NCBI RefSeq assembly: GCF_000159095.1
Contig: NZ_GG666295.1
Coordinates: 551,292 to 615,291, forward strand
Reading direction: 5' to 3'
From: Anaerococcus tetradius ATCC 35098
GTDB taxonomy: Bacteria; Bacillota; Clostridia; Tissierellales; Peptoniphilaceae
DNA length: 64,000 bases
Position numbers and translations under genes: made by a program. Position 1 is the stretch's first letter. The number at the start of each line of letters is the position of its first letter. Of this stretch, positions 43,645 through 53,332 are shown piece after piece. Below the pieces are notes generated by a model. That model searched no databases. It was not told where the DNA came from and saw nothing but the letters and a program-made list of their open reading frames with translations.

Positions 43645-44190
43645 CTATTTAAGTTCACCGAGGACTTTGACAGCGTCATTTATACCCCTAAGTATTGTAC
43701 CTGTAGATATGGTTGCGCCTGTGATTCCTACGATTTCATTTTCTCCACCGGTTTTTGATGCCTTAACTTCTCCATCCATACTTACTCCAACCATGCCTTC
43801 TTTAAAGAAGTCATCTTCCATTCTTTTACCAAAGCCTGCTGATTCGGAGTGATTTAGTGGGGCAAATCCTGTTATCTTGTGATCAGCATCGACACCTATA
43901 AGAAATTCTATAGGTCCGCCGTATCCTCCTGGAGAACTGATTTGAAATACATATCCTTCTCCCTTGCCACCATTTGCTTTATATACTTTTTCTATACTTT
44001 GAGGCTTATCAGCTACATCTACTTCATCATAAGAATCTGCAGGAAGAACTGTCGCCAATGATTTTTGAAGTTTTTCTTGGGCCTTGGCTTCGATTAATGG
44101 CATAGTTGCATTGTTTGTCAAGGCTAGGGCAAAGGCTGTAATTGAAGTAATTAAGAACAATTTCAAGCCTAATTTTAAACTATTATTCAT
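43645..44190 (-). CDS. rnfG: Rnf complex subunit RnfG, flavoprotein
   Basis: RnfG carries covalent FMN outside the membrane. It has one N-terminal helix (FLITSITAFALALT) and an FMN-binding domain with the flavinylation motif GITGATISTG near residue 160, where a threonine takes FMN from ApbE. GYVFQISSPGGYGGPI is also typical. It overlaps rnfD by 8 bases. ApbE at 6.3-7.4 kb is the expected modifying enzyme. Confidence 0.95.
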   Translation of the reverse strand: MNNSLKLGLKLFLITSITAFALALTNNATMPLIEAKAQEKLQKSLATVLPADSYDEVDVADKPQSIEKVYKANGGKGEGYVFQISSPGGYGGPIEFLIGVDADHKITGFAPLNHSESAGFGKRMEDDFFKEGMVGVSMDGEVKASKTGGENEIVGITGATISTGTILRGINDAVKVLGELK

Positions 44191-45157
44191 TGTCTTTTCC
44201 TTTCTTTACCTCTGCTTTACCAAATGTCTTTGGTCTAGTGTAAGCTTCTATTATAGGAACAATTAGGTTCATTAATAATATTGAATATGAAACACCTTCT
44301 GGATATCCACCCCAGGTTCTAATAACTGCTGTTAGGATACCACAACCTAAAGCGAAAACATATTGGCCAGTTTTTGTAATAGGTGTTGTTGTATAGTCAG
44401 TTGCCATGAAGAAGGCACCTAGAATCATACCACCTGAAAGAATATTTCTTAGAGAATCAGCAAATCCTGTTCCAAAAATACCCAACAAAACTGTTGATGT
44501 CAAAATATATGTAAGTGGAATTCTCAAGTGAATTACTTTTCTTACTATTAGATAAGCTGCACCGATTAGAAGTGCTATAGCAGATACTTCACCCAAACAT
44601 CCAGGAATATTACCTAGGAATAAGTCCATTGTGCTGTAACTTGCTGGATCTGATAGAGGTGTTGCTGATGTTACTGTTGAAATGTCCTTAGCTGTGCTAA
44701 TCAAATTAACTTTTTGTGGTGAAACAAAAGTTGTCATATTTTGTGACCAAGAAGCCATTAAGAAGGCTCTTGCTGCAAGGGCTGGGTTTACAATATTTTG
44801 TCCGATTCCACCAAAAAACATCTTAGCTACTACTATCGCAAACATTGATCCTATGATTATTTGCCACACTGGTAAGGTGCAAGGAACGTTGAAGGCTAGT
44901 AGTATTCCTGTTACTACAGCAGAAAGGTCTTTGATTGATTGATTTCTTTTTATTGCTTTATTAAATATATATTCTGATAACACGCAAGTTATTACGGCTG
45001 CTAGGATAAGTACCAAGGCTCTGTAACCAAAGTAATATACTGAAGCAAGGCCTGCTGGTATAAGAGCTATAATTACATCTAGCATATCCTTTGTAACTGT
45101 ACGATCACTCCTTACATGAGGAGAAGCTGTTACCAATAGTTGTTTTGTATTTTCCAT
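44183..45157 (-). CDS. rnfD: Rnf complex subunit RnfD, flavoprotein
   Basis: A 324-residue polytopic subunit of the NqrB/RnfD family with about ten helices. ASPHVRSDRTVTKDMLDVI at the start and GGIGQNIVNPALAARAFL in the middle are hallmarks. The flavinylation site is probably in VTSATPLSDPA (residues about 164-174), matching the usual SGATPL-type motif with Ser-Ala instead of Gly-Ala before Thr. With RnfG and RnfE it forms the ion-translocating core. Confidence 0.95.
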   Translation of the reverse strand: MENTKQLLVTASPHVRSDRTVTKDMLDVIIALIPAGLASVYYFGYRALVLILAAVITCVLSEYIFNKAIKRNQSIKDLSAVVTGILLAFNVPCTLPVWQIIIGSMFAIVVAKMFFGGIGQNIVNPALAARAFLMASWSQNMTTFVSPQKVNLISTAKDISTVTSATPLSDPASYSTMDLFLGNIPGCLGEVSAIALLIGAAYLIVRKVIHLRIPLTYILTSTVLLGIFGTGFADSLRNILSGGMILGAFFMATDYTTTPITKTGQYVFALGCGILTAVIRTWGGYPEGVSYSILLMNLIVPIIEAYTRPKTFGKAEVKKGKDNE

Positions 45158-45166
45158 ATACTCCTC

Positions 45167-46492
45167 CTATTTACCTGCTTGCCTAATTTGTCTCTTACCA
45201 AACTTAATAGCTTCTACAAGAGGTCTGTTTGATGGACAAACGAATGAGCAAGATCCACATTCTATACAATCCATGATATTAAGCTCTTGGGCCTTCTCAA
45301 ATCTCTCTTCTAGGGAGAACTTGTGGATATATAGTGGAAGTAAATATACTGGACAAGCATCAACGCATCTAGCACATCTAATACATGGGCTAACTTCTAA
45401 TGGTTGAGCCTGATCAGATGCTAAAACTAAAATACAGTTACTTGCTTTTTCTACTGGTCTGTTGAGGTCTGGTTGAGCAATACCACACATTGGTCCACCA
45501 TTTACAAGTTTAGCAATATCATCTGCTCCACCTGCTTCTTCTATGCAGTGACCAAATTCTGTACCACACCTAACGAGCATATTGGTTGGGTTTTTAACAG
45601 ATTTTCCAGTTACTGTTACTATTCTTTCGTAGAGGGGTTTATCCATATAGATTGCTTCATAAATTGCATGCATAGTTGAAACGTTTGATACTATAGCTCC
45701 AACATCCATAGGAAGTCCACCACTAGGAACTTGACGATTTAAGGTTACGTCAATCATTCTCTTCTCATCACCTTGAGGATACTTTGTCTCTAATTGTTTG
45801 ATTTCGATATTGAAATTTGAGTTTTCTTTAGCAAACTCAGCTAGAGCCTTGGTCATAGATTCGTATGCTTTTGGCTTATTATCTTCTATAGCAACGATTC
45901 CTCTATCGGCATTTACAGCTTTAATTGCTTGAGTTAGACCTTTGAGAATCCTTTGAGGTCTATTTTTCATTAGATAGTCATCGCAAGTAATGTATGGCTC
46001 ACATTCTGCCCCATTTACTATTACTGTGTCGACTTTTTTGGCTGGCATGTATTTGATGTGAGCAGGAAAGGCTGCACCACCCATACCTACTATTCCAGCT
46101 TCCTTAATCTTTGCTACTATTTCTTCTGCACTAAGGTCTACATTATCTTTTTCTATGTATTCTTTATCTTGGTCGAAACCTTCGGTATCAATTACTACTG
46201 CCTTACATGGCTTGCCTGAGGCGGATTGTATATCGATAATGTCCTTTACCACTCCTGCTACTGAGGAGTGGATATTTGCAGAGAAATTTCCGACAGCTTC
46301 TCCTATAAGCTGACCTACACTAACTTCGTCTTTTTTTGCAACAAGACATTTACTAGGTGCACCTATATGTTGGATTAGAGGAATTGTTACAAGTTTAGGA
46401 ATACTCGCAAATTTAAGCTCACTATTTTCAGTAAGCTCTTTGTACTCTTCCATGTGCACACCATTTTTGAATGTAATGGTATTAAGTGCCAT
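45167..46492 (-). CDS. rnfC: Rnf complex subunit RnfC, NADH-binding iron-sulfur protein
   Basis: The soluble NADH dehydrogenase arm. Features are a lipoyl-like N-terminal domain (VSVGQLIGEAVG), the NADH/FMN-binding NuoF-like fold with GMGGAAFPAHIKY and NGAECEPYITCDD, a SLBB region, and two 4Fe-4S motifs, CIRCARCVDACP and CIECGSCSFVCP. The 441 residues are typical for Clostridia. It heads the operon with a GGAG ribosome binding site and a near-consensus promoter. Confidence 0.96.
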   Translation of the reverse strand: MALNTITFKNGVHMEEYKELTENSELKFASIPKLVTIPLIQHIGAPSKCLVAKKDEVSVGQLIGEAVGNFSANIHSSVAGVVKDIIDIQSASGKPCKAVVIDTEGFDQDKEYIEKDNVDLSAEEIVAKIKEAGIVGMGGAAFPAHIKYMPAKKVDTVIVNGAECEPYITCDDYLMKNRPQRILKGLTQAIKAVNADRGIVAIEDNKPKAYESMTKALAEFAKENSNFNIEIKQLETKYPQGDEKRMIDVTLNRQVPSGGLPMDVGAIVSNVSTMHAIYEAIYMDKPLYERIVTVTGKSVKNPTNMLVRCGTEFGHCIEEAGGADDIAKLVNGGPMCGIAQPDLNRPVEKASNCILVLASDQAQPLEVSPCIRCARCVDACPVYLLPLYIHKFSLEERFEKAQELNIMDCIECGSCSFVCPSNRPLVEAIKFGKRQIRQAGK

Positions 46493-46528
46493 AAATTTCT
46501 CCTTCTATATTATATTTGCTCTTCTACT

Positions 46529-46557
46529 ATTATAATTTAAAATCGCTTTACATTCAA
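46529..46557 (-). promoter_or_regulatory. Promoter of the rnfCDGEAB operon
   Basis: On the minus strand TTGAAT, a 17-base spacer and TATAAT, 37 bases before the rnfC start. It lies just after the transglycosylase stop codon, with no terminator between. Confidence 0.78.
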
Positions 46558-46560
46558 TGA

Positions 46561-47217
46561 TTATCTTACATTATTGACAAAATCTTTAATAAAAATTTTG
46601 AAATTTTTAAGGCTAAGTCTTCTTAGATTGTGAAGTTCTTCTTGGCTAGGTAGTCCATCCTTGTAAAACTTTTTCATGACAGCATAATTGGCATTAACCT
46701 TATTTACATATTGTCTAGTCTCTTCGAAAGGAATATCAAGCGGATTAGGATTGTCCTTATCAATTGTCCCGTCCTTTATCCAGCTGTCAACGTTTCCAAC
46801 TCCACCATTATAAGCAGCTAGAGCTAGGTCCTTATTATTGTAATACCTATAAAGATAATCGAAATAGCCGATTCCTAAGTCCAAATTGTAATCAACATCA
46901 TTGAGTTTTTCTGAATAATAATCTATTCCTACTACTTCAGCTGAATGTTTGGCTGTATCATCCAACAATTGCATAAGACCATGAGCCCCTTGATGACTTT
47001 GGGCGTTATTGTCAAAATCTGATTCAACTTTAATTATTGATGCAGTAAGCAAGGGATCAATATTGTATTTTTCTGAATGTTCGTAGATTTGTTCTTGGTA
47101 GGAAATCTGAGTCCTTGATGTTTGATAGGCTATAAGGCCATATACTATTGCAAAAAATATCCCTATGGCAAGGAGCAAAAATGCCAAAGATTTTCCTATA
47201 AATTTTACAACTTTCAT
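46561..47217 (-). CDS. Membrane-anchored lytic transglycosylase (SLT family)
   Basis: It cleaves peptidoglycan glycan strands with formation of anhydro-MurNAc. A 218-residue protein with an N-terminal helix (FLLLAIGIFFAIVYGLIAY) and an SLT domain: IDPLLTASIIKVESDF holds the catalytic Glu (about residue 65), then GAHGLMQLLDDTA and ALAAYNGGVGNV. Such compact anchored enzymes follow coaE in several Clostridia. Its ATG shares one base with the coaE stop. Confidence 0.92.
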   Translation of the reverse strand: MKVVKFIGKSLAFLLLAIGIFFAIVYGLIAYQTSRTQISYQEQIYEHSEKYNIDPLLTASIIKVESDFDNNAQSHQGAHGLMQLLDDTAKHSAEVVGIDYYSEKLNDVDYNLDLGIGYFDYLYRYYNNKDLALAAYNGGVGNVDSWIKDGTIDKDNPNPLDIPFEETRQYVNKVNANYAVMKKFYKDGLPSQEELHNLRRLSLKNFKIFIKDFVNNVR

Positions 47218-47807
47218 TAAAAGTCACCTCTGTCTAAGATTTTTTCTATTTCTTCTTTTAGTTTGTCAACACCATCACTATTATCAATAATGATATCGCT
47301 ATTTTCCTTCATTCTTTCAAGCTCATCTTGGCTTTCTATTTTTTTCTTGGCGTAAGTAAGGCTAATACCATCTCTTTTGATGAGTCTTTGGATTTGGACA
47401 TCCCTCTTTGCTGTTACAAGGATAATTTTATCACATGGAAAAGTTTCTTTCATTTGAAAGAATAAGGGGATTTCTATAAAGACCTTATCCCTACTAGATT
47501 TATCTATGATAGAATCTATTTCTTCAATTATATTTTTGTGGCTTAATTCATTTAGCCTGTCCATCTTCTCCTTGTCAGCAAAAATTAGTTGTGCCAGTTT
47601 TTTCTTATCAAGTTTTTCTCCATCAAAAGCAGGAGCAAAGACTTCATCGCTTTTTATGGCTAGATAGTTTTTGCCGCCTTCTTTGATTAGTTTCTTATTT
47701 ACCTGATCGGCATCTATTACCAGAAAGCCCTTTTGCCTTAGGATATCGCAAAGGGTGGACTTACCCGATGCTATTATTCCTGTAATTACAATCCTACTTG
47801 GATTCAT
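47217..47807 (-). CDS. coaE: Dephospho-CoA kinase
   Basis: It catalyses the last step of coenzyme A synthesis. The Walker A motif is GIIASGKST near residue 9; DADQVNKKL, the LSHKNIIEEI lid region and VIFIEIPLFFQ-type strand are typical. The length of 196 is normal. It overlaps polA by 14 bases and the transglycosylase by 1, so polA-coaE-slt are one unit, an order common in Firmicutes. Confidence 0.95.
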   Translation of the reverse strand: MNPSRIVITGIIASGKSTLCDILRQKGFLVIDADQVNKKLIKEGGKNYLAIKSDEVFAPAFDGEKLDKKKLAQLIFADKEKMDRLNELSHKNIIEEIDSIIDKSSRDKVFIEIPLFFQMKETFPCDKIILVTAKRDVQIQRLIKRDGISLTYAKKKIESQDELERMKENSDIIIDNSDGVDKLKEEIEKILDRGDF

Positions 47808-50433
47808 ACATGCTTTCTCCAGTATCTATATCAACTATCAAAGGGACTTTGAGATTTGCAGCTTCTTGCATAGAATTTCTAAGTATCTCCATGGCAGAAT
47901 CCTTATCTTCAAGGCTTGCTTCAAGAATTATTTCATCGTGGATTTGGAGGACAATTTTTGCATCAAGACCTGCTTTTTTGAGATTCTTGTCGGTTTCTAT
48001 CATGGCAATTTTTATTATATCTGCCGCCGTTCCTTGGATAGGTGTATTTAGGGCTACCCTTTGGCCGAAGCTTCTTACATTAAAGTTTTTGGAATTTATT
48101 TCTGGCACATATCTTCTTCTATTAAAGAGAGTTTCTACAAAACCATCTTCCTTAGCTTTTTCTACTATAGAATCCATGTATGCTTTTATTGATGGGTAAC
48201 TAGCCATGTAGTTGTCTATATAGGCTTTGGCTTCTTTCCTAGGAATATTAAGGTTTTGAGAAAGCCCGTAATCACTTATCCCATAGATTATGCCGAAGTT
48301 TACCGCCTTAGCATCGGATCTTTGTCTTTTCGTAACCTCATCAAGGGGAGTGTGGAAGACCTTTGATGCAGTCTTTGCATGGATATCTTCTCCATTCCTA
48401 AAAGCTTCTATCATATGCTCATCCCCTGAGAGAGAAGCTAGGATTCTTAGTTCAATTTGTGAATAATCGGCATCTATTAAGATTTTTCCTTGGCCCGCCT
48501 TAAAGGCCTTTCTAATTAGCCTTCCCTCGTCAGTTTTTATTGGAAGATTTTGAAGGTTAGGATCTTGGGAAGAAAGCCTACCTGTGGCGGCTATATTTTG
48601 CCTAAAAGTCGATCTTATTCTTCCATCATCATCTATAGCCTTCTCCAAGCCCTCAATGTAGGTTGATTGCAATTTAAAAAGCTCCCTATATTTTTCGATT
48701 TTAGGAATAATTTGATGCTTATCCCTTAGTTTTTCAAGGACTGACGCATCAGTAGAAAATCCTGTCTTGGTCTTTTTTATGACTGGAAGGTCTAAGTCCT
48801 TAAACAAGACTTCTCCCAATTGTTTGGTAGAATTTATATTAAATTCGCTTCCAGCTAGCTCGTAAATTTCACTAGTTAATTTTTCTAGATCCTTATTTAT
48901 ATCTTCTTTTAAATCTAGAAGAACCTTTCTGTCAGTAACAAAGCCTACGATTTCCATATTAGCCAAGACTTTGGAAAGCTTAATTTCTATATCTTCATAG
49001 AGATCATACATCTTGTATTCATTAAGCATATCTACTAACTTAGCCTTAGCATCTTCTATGGCATTAAGCTCACTCGCCAAGTAATTTGAAAGCTTATCAT
49101 AGTCAAGTTCACCATAGCTTAGGGACTTCTTCCCCTTTCCTAGAAGGTCAACTTCAGATATTACTTCGTAGTCGAGATAGGCTTGGCTTAGAGTCTTTAA
49201 ATCATAAGATGACCTAGATGGATCAATTAGATAATGCATAAGCATTAGATCATCAAAGGGAAGATTTAGGTCAATGCCCAGCTTGTTTAGTAAAACTATA
49301 TCTTCCTTAATATCAAAAGAATTCTTTAAAATCTTTTCATCTTCAAAAACATCCTTAAAGCTATCAATAAAAGCTTGGTCAGGGTCTAGAATATAGGCCG
49401 GAGAATCCTTTGTCTTTATAGCAAGTTTATAAACCTTGCTGTGTATATAGCTTTCTCCCTCATAGAGGCATTTGAAAGTGACCTCTCCTTTTGCCTTTAT
49501 TTTATCTGCAAATTTTTCGTAATCATCTAGCTTCTTGTAAGTAAAATCCTTTTTTACAATCTCACTTTTTTCCCCGTCCATGTCCTCGATGAACTTATTG
49601 AAATTATACTTAGAATATTTCTCCCTAAGGCTAGGAAGGTCAGGCTCAGCCACCTTTAATTCTTCAAGCTCATATTCTACTGGAGCGGAAGTAACAATGG
49701 TCCCGATTTTTTTACTCATATAGGCAATAGGCTCGCTATCAATAAGTCTTTCCTTGGTTTTCTTGCCAGAAATCTCATCTATATGCTCATAAAGACCTTC
49801 GATTGATCCATATTTTTGAATAAATTCTATAGCCTTCTTTGGACCAATTCCCTCAACTCCTGGAATATTATCAGACTTATCTCCCTCAAGACCCTTAACA
49901 TCTATAAGTTGTTTAGGAGTTAAGCCAAATTCTTCTTTTATAGTAGCGAGAGTGTACTCCTTAGTTTCTGACACCCCCTTTTTGGTAAGATTTACTACAA
50001 TTTTCTCATCAACTAATTGTAAATAATCCCTATCTCCAGTAATTAGGACTGAATCATAGCCAGCTTCTTGGGCCATCTTAGCATAAGTTCCTACAATATC
50101 ATCAGCCTCAAAGCCATCAAGGTCTGTGTATTTAACATTTAAAGAATCCAAGATATCCTTTAGGATTCCAAATTGATAAGAAAGCTCGCTAGGCATCTTG
50201 TTACGAGTTGCCTTATAGTCCTTAAATTCTTTATGTCTAAAAGTCTTTGACGCCCTATCAAAGGCAACTAGAATATAATCAGGTTTATATCTATCAAAAG
50301 CGTTTTTGTACATGGTAAGAAAACCATAAACGCCATTAGTCATGACTCCGTCGTTGTTTGTTAGCTTAGGAAGGGCAAAAAAAGCCCTAAAGATCAAACT
50401 AGACCCGTCAATTAACATAAGTGTTTTCTTCAT
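47794..50433 (-). CDS. polA: DNA polymerase I
   Basis: It removes RNA primers and fills gaps. The N-terminal 5'-nuclease domain (residues 1-290) shows LMLIDGSSLIFRAFFALP, GFEADDIVGT and DRDYLQLV. The middle 3'-5' exonuclease-like domain lacks the DxE motif, so proofreading is predicted absent, as in many Firmicutes. The polymerase domain has motif A DADYSQIELRILA, motif B RSDAKAVNFGIIYG and motif C QIHDEIILEA. Two ATGs are adjacent; the second (50433) has the better five-base spacing from AGGAG. Confidence 0.97.
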   Translation of the reverse strand: MKKTLMLIDGSSLIFRAFFALPKLTNNDGVMTNGVYGFLTMYKNAFDRYKPDYILVAFDRASKTFRHKEFKDYKATRNKMPSELSYQFGILKDILDSLNVKYTDLDGFEADDIVGTYAKMAQEAGYDSVLITGDRDYLQLVDEKIVVNLTKKGVSETKEYTLATIKEEFGLTPKQLIDVKGLEGDKSDNIPGVEGIGPKKAIEFIQKYGSIEGLYEHIDEISGKKTKERLIDSEPIAYMSKKIGTIVTSAPVEYELEELKVAEPDLPSLREKYSKYNFNKFIEDMDGEKSEIVKKDFTYKKLDDYEKFADKIKAKGEVTFKCLYEGESYIHSKVYKLAIKTKDSPAYILDPDQAFIDSFKDVFEDEKILKNSFDIKEDIVLLNKLGIDLNLPFDDLMLMHYLIDPSRSSYDLKTLSQAYLDYEVISEVDLLGKGKKSLSYGELDYDKLSNYLASELNAIEDAKAKLVDMLNEYKMYDLYEDIEIKLSKVLANMEIVGFVTDRKVLLDLKEDINKDLEKLTSEIYELAGSEFNINSTKQLGEVLFKDLDLPVIKKTKTGFSTDASVLEKLRDKHQIIPKIEKYRELFKLQSTYIEGLEKAIDDDGRIRSTFRQNIAATGRLSSQDPNLQNLPIKTDEGRLIRKAFKAGQGKILIDADYSQIELRILASLSGDEHMIEAFRNGEDIHAKTASKVFHTPLDEVTKRQRSDAKAVNFGIIYGISDYGLSQNLNIPRKEAKAYIDNYMASYPSIKAYMDSIVEKAKEDGFVETLFNRRRYVPEINSKNFNVRSFGQRVALNTPIQGTAADIIKIAMIETDKNLKKAGLDAKIVLQIHDEIILEASLEDKDSAMEILRNSMQEAANLKVPLIVDIDTGESMYESK

Positions 50434-50451
50434 CATATCTCCTTTGTATAT

Positions 50452-50479
50452 AGTATATCATACTCGACTTACACGCAAA
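50452..50479 (-). promoter_or_regulatory. Candidate promoter of polA-coaE-slt
   Basis: On the minus strand TTTGCG, a 16-base spacer and TATACT with TGA before the -10 (extended -10). Confidence 0.45.
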
Positions 50480-50492
50480 ATATAAAATTCGC

Positions 50493-50516
50493 AAAAAAAG
50501 AGAGCATAAAGCTCCC
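50493..50516 (-). terminator. Terminator after the envelope glycan pair
   Basis: On the minus strand GGGAGC-TTTAT-GCTCTC (one G-T pair) followed by seven T, six bases after the upstream gene stop. Confidence 0.85.
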
Positions 50517-50521
50517 TAATA

Positions 50522-52084
50522 TTACTTATTGCTAAGGTCTACAAGATAATCAAAATCACTAGCTTGGTAAGTCTTATTGTCTTGTGGATAAGTGATTACC
50601 AGATTAGGACTATTATATAGGTATTTCGCCATGAAATAATAATAAGATGATTTATCCTCTTCCTTCATTTTCACTAGAATTTTTTTATTTTCACCTGTAA
50701 TTTTTGCTTCTGATAATTTTTCCTTGTTACTAGCATAAACTTCTCTATTTTTATCCTTGTAAGTTAGTTTTTTAATAGGAGTATAGGATAAAAATACCAT
50801 AAAGACAGCCATCATAATAGCTATGATTTTCTTCTTATCAAAGGGCATCCAATAGAAACTTATGAGTAAAAGATATGCTCTTATAGTCTTTACATATCTA
50901 CCGTAACCGGCAAGTTTGATGGCCTCTCCGCTAGGCATTGAAAAGATATACATTAAGTAATTACCTAATTGATAGGATAAATACACGACTCCAACAAATA
51001 TGAGCAAATTTCTATAAATCTTATCCTTATTTGCTATAAAATATGCAACAATTAGGATAATAAGTAAAATAAGAATTATTCTCTCTTCAAATAGAGCCTT
51101 CAAAAAATTCTTACTTATTTGCATGATTGTTGAAAAGTTCTTTGTCGAAAGACCTTTTTTGTAGGAAGCAAAGCTCATGCTATGCTTGCCGAGGTCGGTA
51201 AAGTTTCTCTTAACATGGATTGACCAAGACTTGTTGGTCAAAAACATTATTACAAGAGGGAAAGCACCTACCAATTTATCGTTCTTCCAATATTTTTTGA
51301 GCATGTACAAAGATGCGACTAGGACAAAAAATAAAGCAGAATTTTTTATTAGGCTTACTGATATAATCATCGGCAACAAAATAATTAGTAGATTTTTATT
51401 CTCCGCAAAATCATATTGACTAACAAAGGCAAGAAGAGCAAAGGAGCTTGTTGCCAGTAAGCTATCTACTAAAAGGCTATTTATCTGAACATTATCCATT
51501 AATATATAAATGGCAAAAACGATAAGTATTGGTGTCAAATATTTATTATCCCTGCTCTTCTTAAAGATAGGAAAATATCCAGCCAAAACTGCAAGAGCAT
51601 TAGCCATAAAACAAATAGGCTCTGAGAATCCTAGGGGTCTACTTAGCCCATAAATAAAATAAGCACTAGCTTGGGGATATGAAGTGAAGCTTATAAGCTT
51701 ATCAGATCCAAGATTTAGCCTATCATGACTTAACAAAAATCTACTAATCAAGCCCCAATGACTAAAATCATCATAGTGGAGGAATTGGGCATTTTTTAGG
51801 TAAAGGATAATAAAAATCCCAATTATGCCAAAAATCCAATAGTCAATAAAGTCTCTAAAGACCTCTCTCTTTCTAAATAGATAATATAGACAAAGCCCTC
51901 CAAAGACCCCATGGAAGATATAGCTTGATTCCTTCATAAAGCCAACTAGGGCAAAAATATAAACTAAACTACTAAGAAAGGAAAAGTACACGAAGGGGAT
52001 AAAGTATATCTCCAAGGCAAATTTATCCCTTATCAGTACAGAAAAACCGCAAAACCCTAAGATTATTAACAAAAGATATATCAT
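50522..52084 (-). CDS. Polytopic membrane protein, GT-C glycosyltransferase-like
   Basis: A 520-residue protein with about 12-13 membrane helices and a C-terminal soluble tail of roughly 90 residues. After the third helix it has FLHYDDFSHWG, an acidic DD motif in the first large outer loop, which is the position of the catalytic acid in lipid-linked-sugar (GT-C) transferases. Together with the upstream gene for a GT2/GtrA protein that would supply a polyprenyl-linked sugar, this supports a role in decorating an envelope polymer. Family membership is inferred from topology; the acceptor is unknown. It overlaps the upstream gene by 4 bases. Confidence 0.6.
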   Translation of the reverse strand: MIYLLLIILGFCGFSVLIRDKFALEIYFIPFVYFSFLSSLVYIFALVGFMKESSYIFHGVFGGLCLYYLFRKREVFRDFIDYWIFGIIGIFIILYLKNAQFLHYDDFSHWGLISRFLLSHDRLNLGSDKLISFTSYPQASAYFIYGLSRPLGFSEPICFMANALAVLAGYFPIFKKSRDNKYLTPILIVFAIYILMDNVQINSLLVDSLLATSSFALLAFVSQYDFAENKNLLIILLPMIISVSLIKNSALFFVLVASLYMLKKYWKNDKLVGAFPLVIMFLTNKSWSIHVKRNFTDLGKHSMSFASYKKGLSTKNFSTIMQISKNFLKALFEERIILILLIILIVAYFIANKDKIYRNLLIFVGVVYLSYQLGNYLMYIFSMPSGEAIKLAGYGRYVKTIRAYLLLISFYWMPFDKKKIIAIMMAVFMVFLSYTPIKKLTYKDKNREVYASNKEKLSEAKITGENKKILVKMKEEDKSSYYYFMAKYLYNSPNLVITYPQDNKTYQASDFDYLVDLSNK

Positions 52085-53154
52085 TTTTCACTTACCTTAA
52101 AAATAAACTTATTCTGTATCGTAAAAGAAAGCAAGAAAATAATGGTATCGACTATAAGCTTAATCAGACTTGCATTCATATTTACTCTTTCAAAAATCAT
52201 ATCCACAAAAAAAGCGGAAAGAACTAGTTGGCATAGCCACAAGGTCGCATACTTTATAAACTTACTCTTTTCCTTCTTATTATCAGCAAAGACGAGATTT
52301 TTGTTGATATTATAATTAAATATACCTGAAATTATCCTAGCAAGGCCAGTTGATGCCCAAATAATTTTGCTTGAATTTAGCAATACCCCTGCCAAGGCTC
52401 TTGTTAAAATCGTAAAGGCTCCAATATCTACTACAAAAGAAGACAAGGAAGCTAGAATAAATTTGAAAAATGTGCCTAGCATAACCCTGTAGATCTTAAA
52501 AGAATCCCTAATAGGATGGAAGTGGGTTTCGCTATTATTATCAAAATAAACTGTTTCTATTGGAATTTCAATCATTTTCTTCTTTGTCTGAGATGAATTG
52601 ATGAGCATATTAATCTCATATTCAAATCTTTCTCCAGGAAGATCAAGAAAATCTGCTAGATAAGATTTAGGTATAGCCCTAAGGCCTGTCTGAGTATCAT
52701 TTATCTTATCATAAAACATTAATTTGTAGACCAAACTTGTGGTTTTATTACCAAAAGAAGATTTAAAAGGAACATTATCCTTATTAAAGTCCCTTGATCC
52801 TAAATACATGGCGACTTCTTTTTCTTGGGCGATTTTTGCAATTTTAAAAACATCTTCCGCCCTATGTTGACCATCTGAGTCCGCTGTAATCACATAGGAA
52901 AAATCGTCATAAGTATTTAAGATATAATTAAAGGCGTTCTTTAAGGCCCTTCCCTTACCAAAGTTCTTGTAGTGGCTAAAGACATCAACCCCATCTTTTT
53001 TAAATTTTTTAAAGTATTCATCATATTCCGCTCTAGATCCGTCATTTACCAGAAGAATTCTCCTAAAGCCTTTCTCCTTTAGTTCATCAATGTAAGAACT
53101 TAGTAGGTCTTTGGGAGGATTTAGGGCAGGAATTAATATTATAAATTCATCCAT
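52081..53154 (-). CDS. GT2 glycosyltransferase fused to GtrA-like membrane domain
   Basis: Residues 1-215 form a GT2 domain of the dolichyl-phosphate-mannose-synthase type: FIILIPALNPP, LLVNDGS, NFGKGRALKNAF and VITADSDGQH (the DxD-type metal site), then NDTQTGLRAIP. Residues about 230-357 are a four-helix GtrA domain (FILASLSSFVVDIGAF at its start, FNYNINKNLVF in the loop). Such fusions make and flip polyprenyl-phosphate sugars. The next gene, a GT-C-like protein, would then use the sugar outside the cell. The start follows AGGATAG. Confidence 0.88.
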   Translation of the reverse strand: MDEFIILIPALNPPKDLLSSYIDELKEKGFRRILLVNDGSRAEYDEYFKKFKKDGVDVFSHYKNFGKGRALKNAFNYILNTYDDFSYVITADSDGQHRAEDVFKIAKIAQEKEVAMYLGSRDFNKDNVPFKSSFGNKTTSLVYKLMFYDKINDTQTGLRAIPKSYLADFLDLPGERFEYEINMLINSSQTKKKMIEIPIETVYFDNNSETHFHPIRDSFKIYRVMLGTFFKFILASLSSFVVDIGAFTILTRALAGVLLNSSKIIWASTGLARIISGIFNYNINKNLVFADNKKEKSKFIKYATLWLCQLVLSAFFVDMIFERVNMNASLIKLIVDTIIFLLSFTIQNKFIFKVSEK

Positions 53155-53195
53155 AATCTATCCTTTTTTAGCTATTCTTATTAGTGTTCTACTTT

Positions 53196-53223
53196 ATTTT
53201 ATTATTAAAACTTAATATATCAA
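53196..53223 (-). promoter_or_regulatory. Promoter of the GT2-GtrA gene pair
   Basis: On the minus strand TTGATA, a 16-base spacer and TAAAAT, about 40 bases before the start codon. Confidence 0.55.
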
Positions 53224-53292
53224 GAATTAGCTCTTTCTAAGAAAATAAATAAGCTAGCCCTTAAAGATTAAAGACTAATTTTATCTTGTTTA

Positions 53293-53301
53293 TGTTATAA
53301 T
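53293..53301 (+). promoter_or_regulatory. Extended -10 promoter of the ABC importer operon
   Basis: TGT followed by a perfect TATAAT (53296-53301); no good -35 is seen, which the TG motif can compensate. No riboswitch-like structure is visible in the short leader. Confidence 0.5.
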
Positions 53302-53332
53302 ATTAACAACTATATTTTATATGAGGTGAACT

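Noticed and set aside
53155..53332. A riboswitch upstream of the NitT/TauT-type importer
   Set aside because: The sequence before the -10 belongs to the divergent promoter region and the transcript leader is only about 25 bases, too short for a known riboswitch.
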